64,000 nt of DNA, from contig NW_017804631.1 in NCBI RefSeq assembly GCF_001625305.1, positions 387,529 through 451,528 of the forward strand. Reading direction: 5' to 3'. This DNA is from Branchiostoma belcheri. Taxonomy: Eukaryota; Chordata; Leptocardii; Amphioxiformes; Branchiostomatidae. Below are positions 21,196 to 31,064 of this stretch, piece by piece. A program made the position numbers and the translations under genes. Position 1 is the first letter of the stretch; every line of letters begins with the position of its first letter. Under the pieces are notes generated by a model that saw only the letters and a program-made list of their open reading frames with translations, did no database searches and was not told the DNA's origin.

Positions 21196-23370
21196 TTAAT
21201 CAGTCACACACCTGTTGTACAGGATGGATGAAGTGGCGGCTGGTACTTGCGAACATCTGCCGTATATAGGTTCACTGCACTGCTCATCAGTATCAGCAAC
21301 CTCTGGGTCTCCGAGACTGGTCATGCCTTCTGCAGCACTGCTGGTGAGGTTTGCTGAGTTGAGTTCTGGTGACGTGTACAGGCTGGAAGATGCAGTTGCC
21401 GCTTGACCATCATCAGAAGCCTCTGGGTATCCGTCTGCAGAGCTGTAGATGTTTTCTGAGTTGTCGTTTGGCGAGGTACTGGTATACGTGCCGGAGGATG
21501 CGACTAGTTCCTTGGGATGCTTGTACATAGTGTCCATGCAGTGGTTTTCACTGTGTGGAATCGCTAGGTTTCCGTTAAGTATTATATCTTCTCCGGTAGT
21601 GTTGACATCCGATAACTCATAAAGGCCAGATGGTTCAGTTGTTACCTGTGACTGCCTGTTGTGTGTGGATTCCGTGCATTGCTGAGCATTTTCCGGGACG
21701 GTTACAGTCAGACGTTCTTCATCCGAACCTTCATCAGGGGCGCTCTGATGTGTCGACGTTAGGGTCGGTGTCGAAGGTTGGTCTTCGTCCAGGTGGTAGT
21801 AATGTAGATGGTAATGGTGTAGATCTCCTTCCTCAGTGGTATTGTCGTAGGCAAAGTTCGCTATTGGTGGTACGATTTGATTGGCAGCTGGGTATCCATG
21901 ATTGACAGCTCCTGCAGTGGTACCGTGGTAGGCAGAGTTCGCTATTGATGGTACGATTTGACTGACAGCTAGGCATCCATGATTGGCAGCTCCTGCAAAG
22001 AGACAAGTGAGCTGAATTCACCATCATAGAAAACACAGGAGAACCAGAAACGTAATATTTGCAAAACAATTGCAAAATGTTTACTTTTACATAGTTTACC
22101 GTAATAAACTAGTGCTCGGTTTACTCATACACGTTCACATTCATAGTGACTAGCCCCTCTAACTCTGCCAGGCCAATTGCTACATAATGTAACCCAACAC
22201 CACAGGGTATCTACTACAGCACCAGTTACCATGGTAACATGCCCACGTCATTAAACTTAGGAGGAGATAGAAGAAGAAGAAGAAGCAAGTGAACGAAAAG
22301 TTCCTACTAAAAGAACAAACAAACAAACCCGTGCTGGCTTCTTCTTGGCGGTTGCGGAAAAGTCTCCACTTCATCTTAACTCCGACGAGACAGAGGATGA
22401 CGGTCAGGATCAGAACGTTTCCGATCACAATGATGGTGATGTAGAGAACTGGTAGCTCGCCATCTTCTCTTTTCTTCCTGCCCAAGGTGTAATCAGCAAA
22501 CGACTCCGTGATGGCCTGTTTAGGATTTGACTTTGTCGAGATGCCCTTCTGGTAAGATTCATCTTCTCTTGACTCGTTCCGTGTCGGGATTCTCCCTGTA
22601 TTGTTCTGACGTGGGCTCTCTGTCTCATCTAGACCTGTGGGGACCATGACAGATTCTGTGGTAGGCTGGTGTGGCCCACAACCCGTCAGATGATTGAAAA
22701 CGTCTGATAAAGGCAAATTTTTCAGTCCACTCGGACTGTCGCAAGTCATTCCGAACGCCTTATATGTCGAGGTGCTGATAAGAAAGCAGGCTGAACACGA
22801 CTGACAGCAGGCCTCCTTGTCTCCTTCTTTACAGGCTTCTAAACACGCCATCTTTTCAATCAGCCAGAAGAGGTCGCAGTCACAGTGAAAGGGGTTCAAA
22901 TTGATCCTGGCATTAGTCACCTGTGGCAACCCCAGATCGTGTTGAGACAGAGACGTGATCTTGTTGTCACTTAGATGTACAAGTTTCAGCTTCGGCAGAT
23001 GCTCAATGACGTTACCAAGCTGCACATACCGTAGTAGGTTTGCATTTAGGTAAAGAGACCTCAAATCTGGCAGAGCACGCAAAGACATCCAATAAAACGA
23101 TTCAATGGAGTTCATTTTTAGGTCCAGCGATTCAAGTCGCGGCAGAGAAGGAATATAGGATACATTTTTGATGCAGTTAAGCGAGGCATCAAAGCTTGTT
23201 GTGTTGGGCGGTATGTCATAAGGAATAGTAGTAAGGTTTAGACGGATACATTCAACCGACAGCATCTCAGCGTACTCCCACTTGTCTACCTGGCATAGGG
23301 CTGGCAGGCTGGAACAACCTGTCCACAGAGATCCCAACGTAACGATAATCAACAGTCCACTTACTGCCAT
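21196..23370 (-). CDS. LRR transmembrane receptor, long-tail type (2 exons)
   Basis: Exon 1 is 23370-22329 and exon 2 is 21992-21196, giving 612 residues; the intron is 336 bases with donor ACGG/GTTTGT and acceptor CTTTGCAG/GA. The ectodomain has a signal peptide, LRRNT (CQVDKWEYAE), LRRs such as LESLDLKMNSI and LKLVHLSDNKI, and an LRRCT of the DLFWLIEKMAC / EACCQSCSAC subtype. The membrane span (YITIIVIGNVLILTVILCLV) is followed by a basic KMKWRLFRNR stretch. The tail exon has eight or more tyrosines in the same contexts as in the other long-tail genes, plus an internal 27-residue duplication at its start. Without splicing, a different hydrophobic 50-residue C-terminus would be made. Receptor role is inferred. 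Confidence 0.85.
21831..21992 (-). repeat. Duplicated 81-base module at the start of the tail exon
   Basis: Two in-frame 27-codon copies (21992-21912 and 21911-21831) read GAANHG...TTA and GAVNHG...TTE, each with a conserved AY site (AYHG, AYDN). The second copy also starts directly after CTGCAG, so the duplication copied the AG of the splice acceptor and could offer an alternative in-frame acceptor. The paralogs at 10311 and 14619 have one copy. Confidence 0.85.
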
Positions 23371-23469
23371 ATCTGCCGGTTTGTCCTCCGTGTCTGTTGG
23401 TCACAATGACAGTTTGGAGCAGCGAGCTGCACTGTGCGACAGTCTTCCTCTGTCTGACTGAGCAGTGTG

Positions 23470-23700
23470 GCTCGTCATCGTGACGTCACAAGATACCATC
23501 ACGTACTTTAAACATAAAACTCATCTTGTACAACTTTATGTTCGTAACTTCTGCTGATACCATCACGTCCTGTAATCAAAGAACTCATCTGGACAACGTT
23601 ATGCTAGAATTTGTTTTACTGAGATTGGTCTTCAGCCAGGGGCATCAAAACCAATTTCTTCAAAGACAGCTATGGTGGGGGGGGGGCAAATCGCAGTCTG
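23470..23700 (-). promoter_or_regulatory. Promoter module of the 21196-23370 gene
   Basis: It contains a perfect CRE-type palindrome TGACGTCA (plus 23479-23486), a repeated ACCATCACGT segment and GAGATTGGTCTTCAGCC (inverted CCAAT box) near 23621. Two partially repeated copies of the ACCATCACGT...ACTCATCT part lie about 57 bases apart. Confidence 0.5.
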
Positions 23701-23769
23701 TTGTTCAACGAATGTATATTATTGTTGTGGAGCTTGTCACTTTTATGATGAAATTTATTGTTTGATGTG

Positions 23770-24780
23770 GCCACAAAACGTGCAAAGACACACCAAAAAA
23801 TGCAGACGCATCCGACATCACAAGTTATGAAGCCCATCATTTGTAAACCCTTATTATTACCTGCAATACTAATTAATTTTGTAGTTCATAGGGTAAAAAT
23901 ACGCCAACGGAACAAAAACTTTTCTATTCCTGTGTCTTGCACCAATGGACTGGGATACACATGACAAAGTTGTACGTGGACTTGGATATAGATGGCCTTC
24001 AAAAATGTAGTATGTATCTCTTTATATTCCATCTGGTCCCTACTTCTTCTCTCATTATTTCATTGAAAAGCAGCTAGTGAGACGATCTAACTATTTCACC
24101 AATAAACAAAGTCACAATCAAACATCTACAAAATTTATTCAATATTGTAAATCAACAAAGTCAACACCAGTAGCAATATTCTGATAAACAATGTAACCTT
24201 TCGTGTTTTAAATAGAAGGTTTTATACACTTCTTCATATTCCTTTCAACATTGGACGTTGTTGCAGTGCTAAATTATCAGATAAAGTGATAAAATACTTC
24301 TGTGTGAAGCATCCTGACATCACCGCTATTCATATAAAAAGCCACACTTCATTCAAGTACGTTCAAAAAGACATATCACAAGACAAAGAACACCTTACTT
24401 TGAATGTACAATCATAACCATAGTTTAAAGCAACATAGATAATATATACATCTGATGTATGCTGGTATCATGTGCATAACAATGCTGATGTTAGTGCTTG
24501 CTTAATGCGTAACAGTACATCTAAGAAACCTCTGTTACAGCATTTTTACCATTGACTGACTGTCAATGCCATTGTATATCTGATACATTCACTTTACATT
24601 GCCATTTACAAGATGCTCATACCAGTACAAACCACAGTTCTTAAGTTTGGGTGGATTTATATTAAGTTCTTATAGTTCTTATAGTTGTTAAATGTTAAAC
24701 ATTTAGGTCTATATATGTTGTAGAAAACTCTGACAGAGCTGGTAGTGCCTCTAGTCAGTCCTGTCCTCTGCTATATCGTT
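23770..24780. other. Intergenic spacer and duplicated 3' flank
   Basis: No gene is seen. The part from about 24120 onward matches the 3' flank of the 18014 gene (17330-17950); TTTATT near 24133 is a candidate minus-strand poly(A) signal for the downstream pseudogene. Confidence 0.45.
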
Positions 24781-25841
24781 TCAAGCAGCCTTATGCAATT
24801 CGAATAGAACGCGTTTCCTCTTGTACAGGCGGTGGCACAATATCATCAGAGTAAGGCAACTCACTGTCCCTGCCATGGCACTGAGCAGAATGTTGGGGGA
24901 AGTGATGTCTTTTGAAGAATCACCACTTGATCCATCGGTAGGATTTGTAGCCGTGTCCTTGTTACTTTGGGTTGGTGTGGGTCTAGTATCATTGCGGGCA
25001 GTTCCGTGCAGTATGGTGGTCACCATGGTCTGTGTCTGGCCGACGCGTGGCTTCGCATTCGTGGTCGGATTTAACCCTAACTGTGGGGACGTTGGTTTCC
25101 ACACGAAAATCCCCTGACGGGTTGTTGAAGGGGCAGCCTGCTCTCTACACTCCTGCAGACGGGCAGACGCGTTTGATAAAAGGAGATACTTCAGTTCACT
25201 CGGACTGCGGCAGAAAAGTTTGTTACCATATTTCAGGTTGCCTGTAAGAAAGCAGGCTGAACACGACAGACAGCAGGCCCTCTCGTCTCCTCCTTTACAG
25301 GCTTCTAAACACGCCATCTTTTCAATCAGCCAGAAGAGGTCGCAGTCACAGTGAAAGGGGTTTTCCAGGATGTTTGCGCAATCTAGCTGTGGCCACCCCA
25401 GGTCGTACTGGGAGAGAGACGTAAGCTTGTTGTAACTTAGACTTACATCTTTCAGCTTCGGCAAATGTTCTATGACCCTGCCCAGCTGCACGTACCGTAG
25501 TCGGTTTTCTCTTAGATAAAGAGACCTCAGCTCTGGCAGATTACGCAAAGACATCCAGGAAAAACGATTCTATGGAGTTCATACCTAGGTCAAGATACCG
25601 CAGTCGCGGTGAGAAGGCAGGTCAGGTTACGTTTCCGATGTTAGTTGGAAAGGGCGACAAAATCGTTACTGTAGTTCAAAGGTATGCCATCAGGAATCGT
25701 AGTAAGGTTTAGATGATCACAGTCAACCCACAGTGTCCCAAAGTAGCTCTGCTTCTGTACCCGACATTCGGCTGGCAGACAAGAACAACCCGTCCACAGA
25801 TATCCCAACATAAGGAGCATCAGCAGTCCACTCACTGCCAT
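24781..25841 (-). pseudogene. LRR receptor pseudogene, short-tail type, several indels
   Basis: The N-terminal part (25841 to about 25645: signal peptide, LRRNT, start of LRR1) and the C-terminal part (25554-24781: remaining LRRs, LRRCT of the DLFWLIEKMAC / GDERACCLSCSAC subtype, stalk, membrane span, CHRLYKRKR tail) are intact but in different frames. Alignment with the paralog at 18014 shows about four small indels within 25560-25680: an extra A in the AAAAA run near 25562, a one-base loss near 25609, an extra base near 25620 and about two extra bases near 25650. It has no intron that could repair this. It is either a recent pseudogene or a poorly sequenced patch; the clustering of errors leaves both open. 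Confidence 0.75.
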
Positions 25842-25944
25842 ATCTGCCGGTTTGTCCTCCGTGTCTGTTGGTCACACTGACAGTTTGGAGCAGCGAGCTG
25901 CACTGTGCGACAGTCTTCCTCTGTCTGACTGAGCAGTGTCGTTC

Positions 25945-26400
25945 GCACACTAAATACCATCACGAACTGTATCCATAGAACTCATTTTAGGTTTTAGGCT
26001 TCTGCTGAGATTGGTCTTAGGGCGGGGGCGTCAAAGTCAATTTCGCAAAGACAGCTAGGGCTGGGATGAAAGACATTGCTTTGTCTGCCACTAGACACCA
26101 TCACGTGCTATAATCATAAATTTCATCTGTAAAACTTCGTGATTTCAGGCTTCTGCTGTTATTGGTCTTCAGCCAGGGGCGTCATAATCAATTTCTTCAA
26201 AGAGAGCTTTGTCGGGACTGGGATGAAAGAAATAGCTTTGTCTGCCACTAGACACCATCACGTGCTATAATCATAAATTTCATCCGTAAAACTTCGTGAT
26301 TTCAGGCTTCTGTTGTGATTGGTCTTCAGCCAGGGGCATCAAATTCAATTTCGTTCAAGAGAGCTATGTCGGGGGGGGGGACAAATCGAATGGTCTGTTC
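25945..26400 (-). promoter_or_regulatory. Promoter module in three tandem copies
   Basis: Three copies of about 150 bases (roughly 25945-26090, 26091-26245 and 26246-26400) each contain ACCATCACG, a TATAATCATA-like stretch, an ATTGGTCTT inverted CCAAT box and a following G-rich patch. The last two are nearly identical and carry a perfect CACGTG E-box. Other LRR genes have a single module. Confidence 0.65.
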
Positions 26401-26721
26401 TTCTGCCAACGTATATGATTCTTTTTGAGCTGGTGACTGTTATTAAATTTTTTGCCATGCAGCCTCAAAAATTGCAAAGACACACCAAAAGATGCAGACT
26501 AGTCCGACATCACAGATTATGAAGCCTATTCCCTTGTAAATCTTTAGTATTGCCTGCAATAAATTATACTAATTAATCTTGTGGTGTATACATGAATACC
26601 ATTGTATTCCGTATACATATTAATTTTGCTTTACATTTGCCAGATGGTCACACCTGTACAAACCACAGGTGTTAAGTTTGGGTGGATTTATATAGAATTC
26701 TAGTTTCTTACAGATTTGGGT

Positions 26722-27777
26722 CTAAGCTGTGGATATCCCTGACTGAGGGGCGGTGTTTGGGATATAGCAATAGCATTTCCTCTTGTACAGACGATGGCAC
26801 AATATCATAAGAGTGACGCAGCTCAGAGTCCCTGCCATACCGCTGAGTAGAATGTTGGTGGAAGTAAAATTACTACTTGTTCCCTCGGTAGGATATGTAG
26901 CGGCGTCCTCACTAGTTTCGGTTGGTTTGGGTCTAGTGGTATTGCGGACAGTTCCTTGCAAGGTGGTGGGCGCCATGGCCTGTGCCTGGCCGACGCGGTT
27001 CTCTGCTTTTACGGTTCGATTTGATGCTACCTGCGAGGAAGTCGTCTCCGACACGTATTGGGGAATCCCCGGACTGGTTGTTGAAGAAACTGCCTGCTTC
27101 CTGCACTCCTGCATCTTCGCAGACACGTCAGTCAAAGAGACGTGCTTCAATCTACTCGGAGTTTCGCAGTGAAGGTATCCAATCTTTAGACTCAAAGCGA
27201 GAAAGCAGGCTGCACAGGACGAGCAACAGGTCTGGTCGCCTTCCCCGCAGGCCTTCAGACAGGTTAGCTTGTCAATTAGCCAGAGCAGATCGCAGTCACA
27301 GTGAAAAGGGTTTCCAACAATCACTGCAGTACTGACCTGTGGCCACCCCAGTTCGAACTCGGAGAAAGACCTCAGTCTATTATGACCAAGCGTGACATAC
27401 TGCAGCTTCGGCAGATGCTCAATGACGCAGTCTAACTTCACGTACCGAAGTCTGTTGCCTGACAAATGAAGAAATTGCAAAGCCGGAAAATTCCGGAGAC
27501 CCTCCCAGGATAGAAAAGTGACGGCGTTTTCCGTCATGTACAGTTTGCGCAGCTGTGGCAGCGACGGTAGGGTAGTCACGCTCCTGATGGTGTTGTAGGA
27601 CACTTCCAGATGTTCGGTGTCGGACGGGATTCCGTCGGGAAACGTCGTCAGACCGATGCGGTTACAAAGTACTGTCTTTCCAATAAAGCTCGGATGCTCA
27701 ACCTTACACTTACTTGGTAAACCGGCGCATCCCAGAGTTCCGAAAGCAAGAGTCAAGAAAACCCCACTCACACTCAT
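26722..27777 (-). CDS. LRR transmembrane receptor, short-tail type
   Basis: The protein has 351 residues in one exon. It has a signal peptide (MSVSGVFLTLAFGTLGCAGL), an LRRNT with widely spaced cysteines, LRRs including LRKLYMTENAV and LQYVTLGHNRL, and an LRRCT of the LLWLIDKLTC / GDQTCCSSCAAC subtype as in the gene at 18014. The ectodomain is the most divergent of the short-tail genes while the LRRCT and C-terminus stay close, which suggests regional gene conversion. A Thr-rich glycosylated stalk, one membrane span (about 305-326) and a 25-residue tail beginning CHRLYKRKC complete it. Ligand unknown. Confidence 0.88.
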   Translation of the reverse strand: MSVSGVFLTLAFGTLGCAGLPSKCKVEHPSFIGKTVLCNRIGLTTFPDGIPSDTEHLEVSYNTIRSVTTLPSLPQLRKLYMTENAVTFLSWEGLRNFPALQFLHLSGNRLRYVKLDCVIEHLPKLQYVTLGHNRLRSFSEFELGWPQVSTAVIVGNPFHCDCDLLWLIDKLTCLKACGEGDQTCCSSCAACFLALSLKIGYLHCETPSRLKHVSLTDVSAKMQECRKQAVSSTTSPGIPQYVSETTSSQVASNRTVKAENRVGQAQAMAPTTLQGTVRNTTRPKPTETSEDAATYPTEGTSSNFTSTNILLSGMAGTLSCVTLMILCHRLYKRKCYCYIPNTAPQSGISTA

Positions 27778-27779
27778 GC

Positions 27780-28650
27780 TGAAGTGTCAGGTTTTCCCAG
27801 TCTCCATGGTCCGCTGGTAGTCAATACACTAACTTCGACATAATTTCAATATAGCTATTGATAACTTGGTTTTTAGTGGTTGAATTGTAGTAGGACAAAA
27901 CAAGTCGAGACTCTTTTGTTAGGCGGTGCTAGGGTACATTGATCAGTCCAACCAAAATACACCAGACAATATTCGTGGAAATTGTTATGCATAATTCATA
28001 TATCTTCTCTGGTGCCGGTCGTCTAAAAATTGTTTTCACACCGGCCTCAGACCAATCTGGACAAAATTTAAAAGAAATCATATGTCCGAATCACTCTTCT
28101 GAATAACAGTACGTGAAACTAAGAAAAGCATCAACGTGTGTCCAGATTACTTTTCTGATTACAATACGTGACCAGCATGGAAAATAGAAACGCCTGTAGA
28201 CAGCAGACGTCCAGTTTTTCGGCCTCATTTGCATTGTCATAGAAACGAAGTTCTTTGCAGTCTTGGCGGCTTAAGCAACATTCTTAGATTCTTCAGCAAC
28301 ATTCTATTAAAAACAAGTGTAACATTTCTGCAAGGGTTCTGATATTCCTACTGTTGCTGTGATGCTATGCTTGCTTTTGGTCGGTATCCGTTAAAGCCAG
28401 TTTGTGCTTGTTCCTCTGTATTTCAGTACGAGTTCGGTGGGTGCTACTGTAGCACTGTTCTAATAATGTCCAGTGATGTTTCGTCCATTGTTACCATGGC
28501 GGTGCAATGCCCTCAGACTTTCTGTTCAGAGAGTTCTAGACTGGCATCGTACAAGTACCAATGATAGCACGAAAGTTCATTTGAGTTGGTTAAATGTACC
28601 ATCATGTACCAATAATGTCTATGTCGTGCTACATGGCCTTCTCCCCTGTT
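27780..28650. other. Intergenic region
   Basis: No gene is supported. CAGACCAATCTGG near 28049 and ATTACAATACGTGAC near 28157 resemble promoter pieces of the cluster and probably belong to the gene at 26722. The small open frames are not conserved. Confidence 0.4.
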
Positions 28651-28652
28651 CT

Positions 28653-28963
28653 TTACTCAGGTTGTGCATGAGGTACAGGAATGTTATATACGCGGGATGT
28701 TGCTTGCTGAGGCTTGTGTGTATGTACACGACTATTGTACATGTGGGAAGTTGCTTGCTGAGGCTTGTGTGTATAAGCGCTGTTGGTCACTGAGTTTCCA
28801 TCAGGCGGCGGTGTGTAGAGGTTACATGATGTAGTTGTTGCGTACGGCCCACCGTCCTCAGATCCCGTGCTGTGTTCATCAACACTCGGGGCAGTTAGAT
28901 GCTCGTGATTGCTCCCTCCTGTAGGCTGAGTGCCGCTGTTGGGTACTAGTATTGGTGGGAGAT
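28653..28963 (-). other. Out-of-frame tail-exon remnant of the 28946 gene
   Basis: Read on the minus strand from the base after CAACAG at 28964, this gives an open frame of about 100 codons ending in TAA at 28655-28653. It resembles the Tyr-rich tails of the long-tail paralogs: a NHEHLTAP segment (compare LNQEHITV), then PYATT, NLYTPP, SAYTHKP, HMYNS and RVYNIP. The last two sites belong to a duplicated HKPQQATSxxYN unit. It is shifted one base from the main frame, which stops at 28946. Confidence 0.65.
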
Positions 28964-30202
28964 CTGTTGCAAAGGGATGGAGGGGCCCATGCTGACTTCC
29001 TGACGGCGATTGCGGCCCATTTTGCCCCTCATCCGTACTAGCCGAACGAAGCAGCTGATGAACATCAAGGTCAGCGCGGTTTCAACCACGAAGATGGAGA
29101 TGTAAACGATCTGGCTGAACTCTCGGCCATTCGAGCCTGTGGAACTAGGAGAGGACTTTGAGAATCCGGTCTGTGTGGGGTGTGTTGGTGCGGTTGTCAA
29201 GGTGATGAACTGGTTGTCGGGTGTCTTTGTAGTGTTGACTGCTGCCCGTGGTAGGGTTGGTGTGGTGTTGAGGTACGAACCATTGGTGAAGAGATCGACA
29301 GAGTTATTCCCAGTGGCTTGCAGTTTGTCGGTATCCACCATGACTGACACGGTAGAAGTATTAGTTGCTCTTGCGGTATACGTAGGTTGTAATAGATTCA
29401 GTTCATCTTTGGTGGTAGAAGAGCCCAACCCAATGCTTTTCAGTGTACGTTGAGCATGTGCTGTAGTTGTCGTATCAACTTCTGTAGTTGTAGCTCTTGC
29501 CATAGACCTTTGGCGTTCACATTCCGCCAGGTGGGTAGACCCGTTTGCTGAAGGGACCTGGCTTGCCTCGTCTGGGCGCTTGCAGTAGAAATCTTCACTC
29601 TTTCTACCCGAGACGAAGAAGCAGACCGAGCATGACGAGCAGCGGGCGTCGGCTCCTCTCTCCGCGCACGTTCTGTAGTTCAGGCCGTAGTAGGTGCAGT
29701 CACACGGAGCGGGGTTTTCCAAGATTATTGTCGAGGTGATTTGCGGCCAGCCTAGCTCATAGAGAGAACAGGACACGAGTTTGTTTTCAGCAAGATACAC
29801 ATGCCTCAGCTTGGGGAGGTACTGAATGACTGCGTCAAGCCTCACATACTGGAGCCGGTTGCGACACATGTAGAGAGTCCCCAGAGCAGGAAGGTTGCAC
29901 AGAGACTCCCAGACCACAGTCTCAATGGAATTGTCGCTGAGATCCAGGGAATACAGCTGAGGGAGGTGCGGCAGGGTATTCACGGTTGTGATGGCGTTGT
30001 ACACAAGGTTCACCCGGTCGGCGTTTGGCGGTATGTCGTGAGGGACCGAGGGGAGGCCCTGGTACTTACAATCCACAGTTGTGCTGGGAAAAGGCAGTAT
30101 CAGCTTCTTTATCTTACAGCCAGCCGGGAGGCAGTGAGTACGGCATGGCCAAAGAGATCCAAAAGCAAGGAGAAGAAATAATGTACCCACTTTCATGTTC
30201 AC
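28946..30202 (-). CDS. Divergent LRR transmembrane receptor, truncated tail
   Basis: The open frame has 418 residues. It has a signal peptide, LRRNT (CLPAGCKIKK), LRRs such as LYSLDLSDNSI and LRHVYLAENKL, and an unusual LRRCT in which DLFWLIEK is replaced by TYYGLNYRT while the later cysteines are kept (CSSCSVCFF). The Thr-rich stalk is longer than in its paralogs. A membrane span (IVYISIFVVETALTLMFISC) and the basic GRNRRQEVSMG segment align with the end of exon 1 of the long-tail genes. The frame then enters a 23-base pyrimidine-rich, AG-ending remnant of the usual intron and stops after 13 more residues. The tail exon follows out of frame, so this is a natural short-tail allele, a decayed gene, or a locus with a sequence error. 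Confidence 0.75.
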   Translation of the reverse strand: MNMKVGTLFLLLAFGSLWPCRTHCLPAGCKIKKLILPFPSTTVDCKYQGLPSVPHDIPPNADRVNLVYNAITTVNTLPHLPQLYSLDLSDNSIETVVWESLCNLPALGTLYMCRNRLQYVRLDAVIQYLPKLRHVYLAENKLVSCSLYELGWPQITSTIILENPAPCDCTYYGLNYRTCAERGADARCSSCSVCFFVSGRKSEDFYCKRPDEASQVPSANGSTHLAECERQRSMARATTTEVDTTTTAHAQRTLKSIGLGSSTTKDELNLLQPTYTARATNTSTVSVMVDTDKLQATGNNSVDLFTNGSYLNTTPTLPRAAVNTTKTPDNQFITLTTAPTHPTQTGFSKSSPSSTGSNGREFSQIVYISIFVVETALTLMFISCFVRLVRMRGKMGRNRRQEVSMGPSIPLQQISHQY

Positions 30203-30669
30203 GTCGAGGTCACAGTCATTCGCGTAGGTTATCGTCGTTCAATTTTCAAACAGACTGTGAGAGAACTAACCGCTCATAAGTCTTTTTGGAAACAAAACAA
30301 CGGAACTTTGTACAACACATGCACGACAAACGGAAGAAAGCCTTCAGCGATTGTATAACAGTCAATCAGACAAATGTGACCAGAGCCTTTGCCAGAACAA
30401 GTACACAGGTTGCCACTGCCTTTAAGATCTTGAGACCGACTGTCCGAAGATTAAGAATGAGATCATCCACGGTGCTGGTACACGCGTGGCTGTATGTCCT
30501 GTATATGGTATGGAGATAATGATGTATCTCGTGATGATTATGGAATAGATCATATTTTTCCTGGAAAGTCTTCAGGGATAGAATACATAACATTTGTGCG
30601 CACGTTGTGCCCTACGTGATGCATGGTGTACAAGCTGCAACCAATAAAGTGGTGGACCCACCGACTGCT

Positions 30670-31012
30670 AAGTATTTTACTCACTCACTCACTCTATCAC
30701 TCGCTCGCTCACTCACCCTACTCACGCATTCACTCTCTCACTCATTCTATCTCTCACTCACTCACTCACGCACCCACCCATCCACTCACTCTCTCATCAC
30801 TCACTCACTCGCTCCTCACTCACTCATTCACTCGCTCGCTCGCTCTCACTCACTCACTCACTCACTCACTCACTCACTCACTCTCTCACTCACTCACTCT
30901 ATCACTCTATCACTCTCATCACTCAATCACTCAATCACACACACACACACACTCGCGCACTTAAACATTCACTCACTCACTCACTCTATCACTCTCTCAC
31001 TCACAGTTTGCC
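30670..31012. repeat. CACT/CTCA tetranucleotide satellite
   Basis: About 340 bases are almost entirely CACT/CTCA units with CTCG and CTCT variants and a short CA run near 30936-30952. Open frames across it encode only Ser/His/Leu/Thr repeats and are not genes. Confidence 0.95.
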
Positions 31013-31064
31013 TGTTCACCAAAATAAAGCATCTAACACCAGCTCAGAAAAGATCAAGAAATAA

